18,405 bases of DNA from an uncultured Burkholderiaceae bacterium (GTDB taxonomy: Bacteria > Pseudomonadota > Gammaproteobacteria > Burkholderiales > Burkholderiaceae_F). Of this stretch, positions 6,173 through 13,023 are shown in pieces. Below the pieces are notes generated by a model, which made no database searches, was not told the DNA's origin, and was given only the letters and a program-made list of their open reading frames with translations. The stretch covers positions 1 through 18,405 of the forward strand of contig CALGWX010000075.1 in NCBI GenBank assembly GCA_937936215.1, written 5' to 3'. A program made the translations under genes and the position numbers. Position 1 is the stretch's first letter, and every line of letters starts with the position of its first letter.

Positions 6173-6981
6173 GCCATCACCTCGTCGAGGCGCGCGACCT
6201 CGTCTTCGCCTACCCGGACGGCACGCGGGCGCTCGACGGTATTACCTGCCGCATCACCCACGGCGAGGCGGTCGGCGTGGTCGGCGCCAACGGCGCTGGC
6301 AAGTCCACCCTGCTGTTGCACTTCAACGGCCTGCTGGCGGCGAGCGCCGGCGAAGTACGCGTCGGCGACCTGCCGGTCACCGCCGCCACCCGCGCCCGCA
6401 TCCGGCAGACGGTCGGCTTCGTCTTCCAGGATGCCGACGATCAACTGTTCATGCCGACCGTCGAGGAGGACGTGGCCTTCGGGCCGCTGAACCTGGGCCT
6501 ACCGGCCGACGAGGTGCGCCGGCGCGCGCGCGAGGCGCTGGCCACGGTCGGCGCCGAGCACCTGGCACCGCGCGCGCCGTACCGGCTGTCCGGTGGCGAG
6601 AAGCGCGCGGTGGCGATCGCCGGCGTGCTGGCGATGTCGCCGTCGATCCTGGTGCTCGACGAGCCATCGTCCGGGCTCGATCCCGCGGCGCGGCGTCGAC
6701 TGATCGCCCTGCTGCGATCGTTTACCCACACCCGGATCATCGCCACCCACGATTTGGACCTCGTGCTCGACGTCTGCTCGCGCGTGCTGGTGCTGCACCA
6801 AGGCCGCATCGCCGCCGACGGTTCGCCGGCAGCGGTCTTCGCCGACGCCGAACTGCTGGCGCGCTGCCATCTCGAGCAGCCGCTGTCGTGGCCGCATCGC
6901 TCGCCCGAGGCCGCGCGGGCGCCGATGCATGCGTTTGACCCGCGTGCCGATGACACGCTCGAACCGTCAAGCATCGACTGA
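6169..6981 (+). CDS. nikO: ECF transporter ATP-binding subunit NikO/CbiO
   Basis: A 270-residue ABC ATPase energising nickel (or cobalt) uptake at the cytosolic face. All motifs are intact: Walker A GANGAGKST (39-47), Q-loop in FVFQDADDQLF (Gln87; the QDADDQLF form is typical of ECF A-subunits), signature LSGGEKRA (140-147), Walker B ILVLDEP with Glu165, D-loop SSGLD, and switch His194 in IATHD. The start is assigned to GTG 6169 (reading SHHLVEARDLVFAYPDG) because this is where ABC homology begins and GAGGG lies about 8-12 nt upstream; the open frame further upstream overlaps nikQ in another phase and is not coding. The roughly 35-residue C-terminal tail after the ATPase core is unremarkable. 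Third gene of the operon. Confidence 0.95.
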   Translation: MSHHLVEARDLVFAYPDGTRALDGITCRITHGEAVGVVGANGAGKSTLLLHFNGLLAASAGEVRVGDLPVTAATRARIRQTVGFVFQDADDQLFMPTVEEDVAFGPLNLGLPADEVRRRAREALATVGAEHLAPRAPYRLSGGEKRAVAIAGVLAMSPSILVLDEPSSGLDPAARRRLIALLRSFTHTRIIATHDLDLVLDVCSRVLVLHQGRIAADGSPAAVFADAELLARCHLEQPLSWPHRSPEAARAPMHAFDPRADDTLEPSSID

Positions 6982-6990
6982 CGCGCGGCC

Positions 6991-7007
6991 GCCGCTGCCG
7001 CAGCGGC
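6991..7007 (+). terminator. Possible weak terminator or attenuator hairpin after nikO
   Basis: GCCGCTG (6991-6997) and CAGCGGC (7001-7007) form a 7-bp stem with a CCG loop 10 nt after the nikO stop. No T-tract follows, so transcription may continue into the second TonB receptor. Confidence 0.3.
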
Positions 7008-7107
7008 ATGACGCGCCGGAAGGCATCGCCGAACCGGCGCCGCTTTCCCGCTGAACTTTCGTCACCCGCTCTTCTCATCGCTCGCTCGTCTTACCGTGGA
7101 GGTTGAT

Positions 7108-9189
7108 ATGAAGAAAAACCCGTTTCGCTTACTCTCCGCCCGCATCGCCTCGGCGGTGTCGGCCGCGCTTTTCGCTCCGGCCTGCCTTGCTGGCGGCCAG
7201 CAGACGCTGGAACCGATGGAGGTCACTGGCAGCGTGCTCCGCCTGATCGGCGCCGCCGACTCGGCGAGCGAGGGCACGGTGACCCAGCGGCAGATCGTCA
7301 CCCGCCCGTGGCTGCGCCCGGCCGAGGTGCTGGAGACGGTGCCGGGGCTGATCGTCACCCAGCACACCGGCGACGGTAAGGCGAACCAGTATTTCCTCCG
7401 CGGCTTCAACCTCGACCACGGCACCGACTTCGCCACCTTCGCGCTCGGCGTGCCGGTCAACCTGCCGACGCACGCGCACGGGCAGGGTTACACCGATGCC
7501 AACTTCCTGATTCCGGAGCTGATCTCGACCGTGCGCTACCGCAAGGGGCCGTACTCGGTGCATCAGGGCGACTTCGCGGCGGCCGGTTCGGCGGCGATCG
7601 ACTACGTGCGCGTGCTCGACACCGCCTTCGGCGAAGTCGGAGTCGGCCAGCGCGGCTTTCGCCGCCTGCTGGCGGCCGGTTCGCCGAGGCTTGGCGACGG
7701 CAACCTGCTCGTCGCCGGCGAGGTCTACCGCAACGACGGCCCGTGGGAGGTGCCACAGGACTACCGCAAGGCCAACGGCGTCGTGCGCTGGTCGCAGGGC
7801 ACCGAGTCACAGGGCTTCGAGGTGTCGCTGCTCGCCTACGACGCCAAGTGGGACGCCACCGACCAGGTCGCGCTGCGGGCGATCGATGGCGGCCTGATCG
7901 GCCGCTACGGCACGCTCGATCCCACCACCGGCGGCGAGACCTCGCGCTACTCGCTGTCGGCGCAATGGGCGGCGCGTGATGGCGCCACCGCCACCCGCGC
8001 CAGCGCCTATGCGGTGCGCTACCGGCTCGACCTGTTCTCCAATTTCACCTACTTCCTCGACAATCCCGACGACGGCGACCAGTTCGAGCAGCTCGACCGC
8101 CGCACGTACTTCGGCGGCGAAGTGCAGCGCAGCTGGTTCCTCGACTGGGGCGGCCGCGCGATCGAACTTACCGCCGGCGCGATCCTGCGTCAGGACGACA
8201 TCGACGCCGTCGGGCTGTATCTGACCTCGGCGCGCCAGCGCCTGCAGACGGTGCGCGTCGACGAGGTGATGCAGCGCTCGGTCACCGCCTATGGCGAAGC
8301 GTCGGTGCAGTGGTCGCGCTGGCTGCGCACGGTCGCCGGCGTGCGCGTCGACGGTTATCGATTCGACGTCGCCTCGGATACACCGGCGAACTCCGGCCAG
8401 CTTTCCGATGCGATCGTGACGCCGAAGTTGCAGGCCGTCTTCGGCCCGTTCGACAACACCGAGTTCTACGCCGCCTACGGCCACGGCTTCCACTCCAACG
8501 ACGCCCGCGGCGCGACGATCCGCGTCAACCCCGATCCGCGCGCCGAGGACTTCGGCGAACCGGTCGACCCGGTCTCGCCGCTGGTGCGGGCCAAGGGCGT
8601 CGAACTCGGCGTGCGCGGCGCCTGGCTGCCCAACCTGCAAACCGCGATCGCGCTGTGGCGGCTCGATCTCGCCTCGGAACTGCTGTTCGTCGGCGACGCC
8701 GGCACGACCGAGCCGAGCCGCCCGAGCCGCCGCCAAGGCATCGAGTGGGCCAACTACTGGACGCCGCTGCGCGGGCTGATCGTCGATGCCGACTTCACCT
8801 GGTCGCGGGCGCGCTTCCGCGACAACTCGCCCGAGGGCGACCGTATCCCCGGGGCGGTGGAGACCACGGCCGCGGTCGGCGTGGCCTTCGACGACGGCGG
8901 GCCGTTCTACGGCGGGCTGCGGCTGCGCTACCTGGGCGGGCGGCCGCTCGTCGAGGACAACAGCGTGCGCTCGGCCGCCTCGACGCTGGTCAACGCCCGC
9001 GCCGGCTGGCGGCTGGCGCGCAACGCGGAACTGGTGCTCGACGTGCTCAACCTGTTCGACCGCAAGGTCAACGACATCGAGTACTACTACGCGTCGCGGC
9101 TGCGCGAGGAGACGGATCCGGTCGCCGACCGCCACGTTCATCCCGCGGAGCCGCGCACGGTGCGGCTGGCGCTGCGGGTGAAGTTCTGA
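7108..9189 (+). CDS. TonB-dependent outer-membrane receptor (second, unrelated to the first)
   Basis: A 693-residue receptor. The signal peptide covers residues 1-28 (MKKNPFRLL start, cleavage near CLAGG). A TonB-box-like PMEVTGS (36-42) precedes the plug domain (VLETVPGLIVTQHTGDG, FLRGFNLDHGTDFA, GVPVNLPTHAHGQGYTD), and the barrel ends in the classical C-terminal Phe (LALRVKF). The THAHGQG segment (121-127) puts His122 and His124 together in the plug, a plausible metal contact. The ATG at 7108 has a perfect GGAGG 5 nt upstream; a GTG at 7096 is in frame but overlaps that ribosome site and lacks one of its own. It lies 126 nt after nikO, probably in the same regulon and perhaps the same transcript. 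Cargo is inferred to be nickel or a nickel/cobalt complex from context only. Confidence 0.92.
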   Translation: MKKNPFRLLSARIASAVSAALFAPACLAGGQQTLEPMEVTGSVLRLIGAADSASEGTVTQRQIVTRPWLRPAEVLETVPGLIVTQHTGDGKANQYFLRGFNLDHGTDFATFALGVPVNLPTHAHGQGYTDANFLIPELISTVRYRKGPYSVHQGDFAAAGSAAIDYVRVLDTAFGEVGVGQRGFRRLLAAGSPRLGDGNLLVAGEVYRNDGPWEVPQDYRKANGVVRWSQGTESQGFEVSLLAYDAKWDATDQVALRAIDGGLIGRYGTLDPTTGGETSRYSLSAQWAARDGATATRASAYAVRYRLDLFSNFTYFLDNPDDGDQFEQLDRRTYFGGEVQRSWFLDWGGRAIELTAGAILRQDDIDAVGLYLTSARQRLQTVRVDEVMQRSVTAYGEASVQWSRWLRTVAGVRVDGYRFDVASDTPANSGQLSDAIVTPKLQAVFGPFDNTEFYAAYGHGFHSNDARGATIRVNPDPRAEDFGEPVDPVSPLVRAKGVELGVRGAWLPNLQTAIALWRLDLASELLFVGDAGTTEPSRPSRRQGIEWANYWTPLRGLIVDADFTWSRARFRDNSPEGDRIPGAVETTAAVGVAFDDGGPFYGGLRLRYLGGRPLVEDNSVRSAASTLVNARAGWRLARNAELVLDVLNLFDRKVNDIEYYYASRLREETDPVADRHVHPAEPRTVRLALRVKF

Positions 9190-9390
9190 TCCTAAAGAAC
9201 GCGGTTGCGAAGGGGTTGCACGTCCAACCCGCGATCGGAGAACGGCAATTCGCTCACCGCGCCTTGACCCCACAGGTCACTGCGCCGCAGTTGCTGCAAA
9301 CCGCTGGAAACCCGTGCCGTTGCTCGCGCTCCGGCGATCGAGGCGCCCCTGAACTGCGGTTTTTAGGCTGATCACCTCGTGGGCAAGGCA

Positions 9391-9414
9391 AGGGCGCCGC
9401 ACGGGCGGCGCCCT
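9391..9414. terminator. Convergent terminator hairpin between TonB receptor and Spy-like gene
   Basis: AGGGCGCCGC (9391-9400) and GCGGCGCCCT (9405-9414) form a perfect 10-bp stem with an ACGG loop, placed 17 nt after the minus-strand Spy-like stop. Strong stem but no clear T-run on either side. The rest of the gap 9190-9390 holds nothing I recognise. Confidence 0.5.
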
Positions 9415-9431
9415 CGTTCAGTGCCGATGGC

Positions 9432-9983
9432 TCACGCGGCGCCGATGCAGCCGCGGCCAAATCCCGGCCCGCGTCGGCTGCCGGGCCCCGGCCCGTAGCC
9501 CGGGCCGGGCTGCGCGCCCGGCCCGCCGGCAAAGCGCGGCCCCATCGCGTACTGGTCGAAGGTGGCCTTCTGCTCCGGCGTCAGCGAGGCGACGAGCGCC
9601 TTGCGCACCGCGTTGATCTCCGCCGCGGCGGCGGCGTTGCGCTTCATCATCTCGACGCGCTGGTCGGCAAAAGCCTGCGGGTCGCCACGCAGTTCGATCA
9701 TGCTTTGCCGTAGTTGCGCCCGCGCCTGCGCCTCAGACTTGACCTTGGCCTCGTAGTCGTTCCACGCGGCAAGCTGGTTCGGTTGCAGCTTCAGCGCCTC
9801 CTTGAGCGTGCTCAGGCGCAGTTCGAGGCGCTCGGCGCGCTGCGCGGCATCGGCCGGCGGGCCGGCGCGCGGGCCGAGGTGCAGGCCGCCGCCCTGCGGG
9901 CCGGGACCGTAGGCCAGCGCGGTGCCGCCAGCGGTAAACAGGCTGATCAGTGCGAGCGTGAGAAGCGATTTTCTGGCTTGCAT
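9432..9983 (-). CDS. Spy/CpxP-like periplasmic LTXXQ-motif protein
   Basis: A 183-residue protein with a clear signal peptide (MQARKSLLTLALISLF, cleavage near ALA-YG), so periplasmic. The helical core carries two LTXXQ-like motifs as in Spy and CpxP: LQPNQLAAW and LTPEQKATFDQY. The Lys/Arg/Gln-rich helices between them include MIELRGDP, FADQRVEMMKR and AAAAEINAVRKAL. Both ends are Gly/Pro-rich (YGPGPQGGG; GPGYGPGPGSRRGPGFGRG) and flexible. The ATG at 9983 has GGAGA 6-10 nt upstream; the longer upstream frame adds unrelated sequence. Spy and CpxP act as ATP-independent periplasmic chaperones or stress and metal-stress sensors; here the exact role is open. It is divergent from the first monoheme cytochrome gene (275-nt gap), so it may respond to envelope or metal stress at this locus, but no linkage is shown. 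Confidence 0.8.
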   Translation of the reverse strand: MQARKSLLTLALISLFTAGGTALAYGPGPQGGGLHLGPRAGPPADAAQRAERLELRLSTLKEALKLQPNQLAAWNDYEAKVKSEAQARAQLRQSMIELRGDPQAFADQRVEMMKRNAAAAAEINAVRKALVASLTPEQKATFDQYAMGPRFAGGPGAQPGPGYGPGPGSRRGPGFGRGCIGAA

Positions 9984-10258
9984 GGTGTTCTCCTTCGAGT
10001 CGCGGTCGGCAGCGCCGTCCCACGAGCGCAGCATGCGCCTGGCGCGCACTGGCGAGGGCTGCAGGATGTAACGCGCTGTTGCGCTGTCACCGTGGCCGTC
10101 ACAGGCGGACACGAAACTTGCAACTGCGGCGCCGATATCGTCGCAAGGGCCGGCTGCTGCGTTAAAGTGCCAGCCGGCAAGCGAGCCCGGGTCCCGCCGG
10201 CCGCTGCTGTCTCGGCCGATCAACGGCCGTCCACTTTCTAGCGAGAGGAGAAGCGCCG
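9984..10258. other. Divergent intergenic region between Spy-like gene and monoheme cytochrome
   Basis: 275 nt that must contain both promoters. Only the Shine-Dalgarno GAGAGGAG (10243-10250), 8 nt before the cytochrome ATG, is clear. I could not pick out a convincing -35/-10 pair or operator. Confidence 0.4.
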
Positions 10259-10543
10259 ATGAAACGAGTTCTGATCGCCAGCCTGGCCGCGGTCGGTCTG
10301 CTGATGGGCGGCCTCGCCCAGGCGTCCGCCGACAAGGCCAACAGCGCCGGCTGCATGAAGTGCCACGATGTCGACAAGAAGAAAATGGCGTCGTCCTTTA
10401 AGGACATCGCCGCCAAGAACAAGGGCAACAAGGACTATGTCGATGCCGCGGTCAAGAAGCTCGCCACCGGCAGCGGCCACCCCAAGTCCGCCGCCAGCGA
10501 GGCGGATCTGAAGGCCATCATGGAGTGGGTGGTCAAGCTCTGA
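10259..10543 (+). CDS. Monoheme class I cytochrome c (c551-like), axial Met apparently replaced
   Basis: A 94-residue precursor with a signal peptide (residues 1-23, ending AQASA) and a mature domain of about 70 residues in the periplasm. Heme attaches at CMKCH (32-36). The segment KKMASSFKDIAAK (41-53) aligns with the KxVGPAFKDVAAK helix of cytochrome c551, but the conserved Gly-Pro is replaced. In the region that normally supplies the sixth ligand (PMPP) the protein has GSGHPKSAAS, with His74 and no Met. The last helix (EADLKAIMEWVVKL) is typical. It is followed at once by a strong terminator, so it is a single-gene unit. It likely shuttles electrons to or from the multiheme complex encoded downstream, and is paralogous to the cytochrome at 14568-14864. 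Fold certain; ligand set and partner inferred. Confidence 0.9.
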   Translation: MKRVLIASLAAVGLLMGGLAQASADKANSAGCMKCHDVDKKKMASSFKDIAAKNKGNKDYVDAAVKKLATGSGHPKSAASEADLKAIMEWVVKL

Positions 10544-10561
10544 TCCGTAGTTTCGTCAACG

Positions 10562-10591
10562 AAAAAGGCCGGCGCTTTGCCGGCCTTTTTT
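10562..10591 (+). terminator. Rho-independent terminator of the first monoheme cytochrome
   Basis: AAAAAGGCCGGC (10562-10573) pairs with GCCGGCCTTTTT (10579-10590) around a GCTTT loop and ends in a six-T run. It starts 19 nt after the stop codon. The A-tract on the left makes it potentially bidirectional. Confidence 0.88.
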
Positions 10592-10594
10592 GTT

Positions 10595-10611
10595 GTTACG
10601 GCGACCGTAAC
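10595..10611. repeat. 17-nt inverted repeat just past the terminator
   Basis: GTTACGG and CCGTAAC flank CGA, giving a perfect 7-bp dyad 4 nt after the terminator and about 180 nt upstream of the multiheme operon. It could be a regulator site for that operon or a second RNA hairpin. Confidence 0.35.
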
Positions 10612-10652
10612 GCCCGTCGGTTTGTCGAGGGCGGCTTCCTCGCGTTGGCGCT

Positions 10653-10668
10653 GTTGATCCACGTCAAC
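10653..10668 (+). promoter_or_regulatory. Candidate FNR/ANR-type site upstream of the multiheme cytochrome operon
   Basis: GTTGATCCACGTCAAC matches the FNR consensus TTGAT-N4-ATCAA at 9 of 10 specified positions (G for A in the right half). It is a perfect dyad in its outer GTTGA/TCAAC arms. It lies 123 nt before the start of the 11-heme gene, compatible with activation under low oxygen. No clear -10 element was identified, so this remains a sequence match. Confidence 0.42.
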
Positions 10669-10790
10669 GGGAATCCGGAGACCGCGTGTCATGGTCGCGC
10701 CATCGCTGATCGCGATAAGCCCCGGTGTCGGCGCCTGGCCACGAGCCCGCGCCGAACCCGGCAGAGTTTCGGCACCCCACACGGACCCCC

Positions 10791-12041
10791 ATGGCATCCG
10801 CCGCCCTGATCCGCGCGCTGCTGCTGGCCCTGGCCCTTGGCTTGGCCGGCGCAGTCGACGCCAAGACGGCTGCCGCGCCCGCTGCCTCGGCGCCCGCAGC
10901 CAACCCCAACGAAGCCTGCCTGATGTGCCACGGCGATGCCTCGGCCAAGGGCGCCAGCGGCAAGTCGATCGCGGTCGATGCGGCCGCGTTTGCCCAGTCG
11001 GTGCATGGCGAGATGCACTTCGAGTGCACCGCCTGCCACACCGACACGTCAGCGGACAAGCTGCCGCACGCGGAGAAGCTGAAGCCGGCTAACTGCAGCG
11101 GCTGCCACGAGGACGCGGTCAAGAAATTCACCGCCACCGCGCACGGCCGGGCGCTGAAGGAAGGTAAGGCTGCCGCCGCGTCGTGCACCGACTGCCACGG
11201 CTCGCACGACATCCGGCGCTCGAAGGACCCGGCATCGAAGACGGCTTTCGCCAACATCGAGGCCGCCTGCGGCGCCTGCCATGGCAACGACAAGCTCGTC
11301 CAGCAGGCCAAGCTTCCGGGCGGCAACATCCAGGCCAAGTACCACGACAGCATCCACAACCGGCTGCTGGAAGGCCAAGGCGTCTACAGCGCCCGGGCGC
11401 CGACCTGCACGTCTTGCCACGGCACGCACGACATCCAAAGCAAGAACGCGCCCGACAGCCGCGTCGCGCGCGCACACATTCCTGCCACCTGCGGCAGCTG
11501 CCACCAGCGTGAGCTGACCGTGTTCGAGAAGGGCCGTCACGGCGCTCTGCTGCAGTCCGGCGTCACGGTCGGCCCGGTGTGCAGCGACTGCCACGGCGCG
11601 CACTCTATCCAGCGCGCCAGCACGCCGTCCTGGCAGAACGCGGTGGTCGGCGCCTGCGGCAACTGCCACGATGACTTCCTGGCCAGCTTCCGTCATACGT
11701 ACCACGGCAAGGTCACCACGCTCGGCTTCAGCGAGGTGGCGACCTGCGCCTCCTGCCACGGCGCGCACGACGTGCGTCCGGCCTCCGATCCGCTGTCGCC
11801 GATCGCGCCGGAAAACCGGCTGCAGACTTGCCGCACCTGCCACCCCAAGGCGGGCGTGCAGTTTGCGAGTTGGGACCCGCACCCGCGGCCGAAGGACAAG
11901 GGACGGGACCTGATCCTGTACTGGACCAACATCTTCATGGAAGTGCTGCTGGCCGGCGTGTTCCTGTTCTTCGGCCTGCACACCGTGCTTTGGGCCTACC
12001 GCTCGCTGAAGAACAGGTTCGGCGGCGGCAAGTCGCATTAG
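10791..12041 (+). CDS. Undecaheme c-type cytochrome with C-terminal membrane anchor
   Basis: A 416-residue precursor with a signal peptide (1-25, ending AVDA-KT), a periplasmic heme domain with eleven CXXCH motifs (starting at residues 43, 79, 102, 132, 160, 206, 234, 264, 289, 319 and 347), and one C-terminal helix (about 375-402, YWTNIFMEVLLAGVFLFFG) followed by a basic cytosolic tail. Four of the motifs lie in a recurring CXXCHGxH(D/S)(I/V) unit (132, 206, 264, 319), each followed by a short polar segment ending near a Pro, which suggests internal duplication. The ATG at 10791 opens directly on the signal peptide; it has only a weak ribosome site, and a GTG at 10725 would bury the signal. 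It shares an operon with the cytochrome b gene (stop overlaps its ribosome site). Probable role: take electrons from the membrane b subunit and pass them through the periplasm, or the reverse. No named family is recognised with confidence. Confidence 0.92.
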   Translation: MASAALIRALLLALALGLAGAVDAKTAAAPAASAPAANPNEACLMCHGDASAKGASGKSIAVDAAAFAQSVHGEMHFECTACHTDTSADKLPHAEKLKPANCSGCHEDAVKKFTATAHGRALKEGKAAAASCTDCHGSHDIRRSKDPASKTAFANIEAACGACHGNDKLVQQAKLPGGNIQAKYHDSIHNRLLEGQGVYSARAPTCTSCHGTHDIQSKNAPDSRVARAHIPATCGSCHQRELTVFEKGRHGALLQSGVTVGPVCSDCHGAHSIQRASTPSWQNAVVGACGNCHDDFLASFRHTYHGKVTTLGFSEVATCASCHGAHDVRPASDPLSPIAPENRLQTCRTCHPKAGVQFASWDPHPRPKDKGRDLILYWTNIFMEVLLAGVFLFFGLHTVLWAYRSLKNRFGGGKSH

Positions 12042-12050
12042 GAGTCCGCC

Positions 12051-12926
12051 ATGCCCAGTTCAGTCAGCATGCCGGTCGAGCAGGCCGGCGCGGCACCGCA
12101 GGCCGTAGCCGCCCGCTGGTATCGCCGCTTCGGCCTGTATGAGCGCATCCAGCACGCCGGGATGATGTTCGCCTTCATCGGCTGCGCTCTTAGTGGCCTG
12201 CCGCTGCTGTTTCCCTACACCGGCTGGGCGCGAAGCCTGGCCGGATTCATGGGCGGCTTCGAGAGTGCGGCGCTGGTGCATCGCGTGAGCGCCGTGCTCA
12301 TGGCCACGGTGTTCTTCGCCCACATCCTGCAGTTCCTGTGGCGCGGCCTGAAGAGCGGCAGCCTGCTGACCGTCCTTTGGGGCCCGAACTCACTGGTGCC
12401 GCAGTGGAAGGACGTCGAGGACATCTGGGGCCACATCAAGTTCTTCCTGGGCAAGGGGCCGCGTCCCCGCTTCGACCGCTACACCTACTGGGAGAAGTTC
12501 GACTACATGGCGGTCTTCTGGGGGATGTTCATCATCGGCGGCTCCGGGCTGCTGCTCTGGTTCTTCGAGGAACTGAGCCCATGGGTGCCGGGCTGGGTGT
12601 TCAACGTCGCCACGCTGGTGCACGGCCACGAGGCGCTGCTGGCCGTGGGCTTCATCTTCACCATCCACTTCTTCAATGGCCATCTGCGTCCGGAGAAGTT
12701 TCCGATGGACATGGTGATCTTCACCGGGCGGCTGACCGAGCACGAGCTGCGCGAGGAGCGCCCGCTCGAGTTCGAGCGGCTGCGCCGCGAGGGCAGCCTG
12801 GCGGCGCTGCAGACCACGCCGCCGTCGCCGGGCGCGGTGGCCTTCGGCCGCCTGGTCGGCGGCACCGCGCTGGTGCTCGGCATCATCACGGTGTTCCTGA
12901 TTCTTTACGGGTTGTTCACCGGCTGA
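12051..12926 (+). CDS. Cytochrome b561-like (PF01292-type) membrane di-heme subunit
   Basis: A 291-residue inner-membrane protein resembling the b subunits of formate dehydrogenase and hydrogenase. Hydrophobic helices lie at about 36-54, 74-97, 152-172 and 186-208, plus an extra C-terminal helix at 267-289. Histidines in or at the helices are candidate heme b ligands: His35 (ERIQHAG), His77 (LVHRVS), His91 (FFAHIL), His191/His193 (LVHGHEA) and His206 (FTIHFFNGH). A soluble loop of about 50 residues with WGPNSLVPQWKDVEDIWGHIK separates helices 2 and 3. The ATG at 12051 has GGAG at 12041-12044, overlapping the stop of the 11-heme gene, so translation is coupled. It is inferred to exchange electrons between the quinone pool and the adjacent multiheme proteins. 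Confidence 0.9.
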   Translation: MPSSVSMPVEQAGAAPQAVAARWYRRFGLYERIQHAGMMFAFIGCALSGLPLLFPYTGWARSLAGFMGGFESAALVHRVSAVLMATVFFAHILQFLWRGLKSGSLLTVLWGPNSLVPQWKDVEDIWGHIKFFLGKGPRPRFDRYTYWEKFDYMAVFWGMFIIGGSGLLLWFFEELSPWVPGWVFNVATLVHGHEALLAVGFIFTIHFFNGHLRPEKFPMDMVIFTGRLTEHELREERPLEFERLRREGSLAALQTTPPSPGAVAFGRLVGGTALVLGIITVFLILYGLFTG

Positions 12927-12947
12927 TGCCGGCGGGGCGCCGCGGCT

Positions 12948-12967
12948 GCCGGCCGTTGTCGGCCGGC
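12948..12967 (+). other. Stem-loop between cytochrome b and octaheme genes
   Basis: GCCGGCC (12948-12954) and GGCCGGC (12961-12967) form a 7-bp all-GC stem with a 6-nt loop in the 97-nt gap. No T-run follows, so read-through to the octaheme gene is expected. Confidence 0.4.
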
Positions 12968-13023
12968 TGCGGCGAACCAGCGTGCTCAGGGCGGATGCAG
13001 GGCGAGTTAGCAGGGACGAGAAG

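Noticed and set aside
7096..7107. GTG start for the second TonB receptor
   Set aside because: It overlaps the GGAGG that serves the ATG at 7108, and the signal peptide begins at that ATG.
7807..9273. 488-codon minus-strand open frame inside the second TonB receptor
   Set aside because: Typical high-GC antisense frame. The sense frame has receptor motifs, a signal peptide and a ribosome site; the antisense product is low complexity.
11049..12038. 329-codon minus-strand frame opposite the 11-heme gene
   Set aside because: Shadow of the CXXCH-rich sense gene; no independent support.
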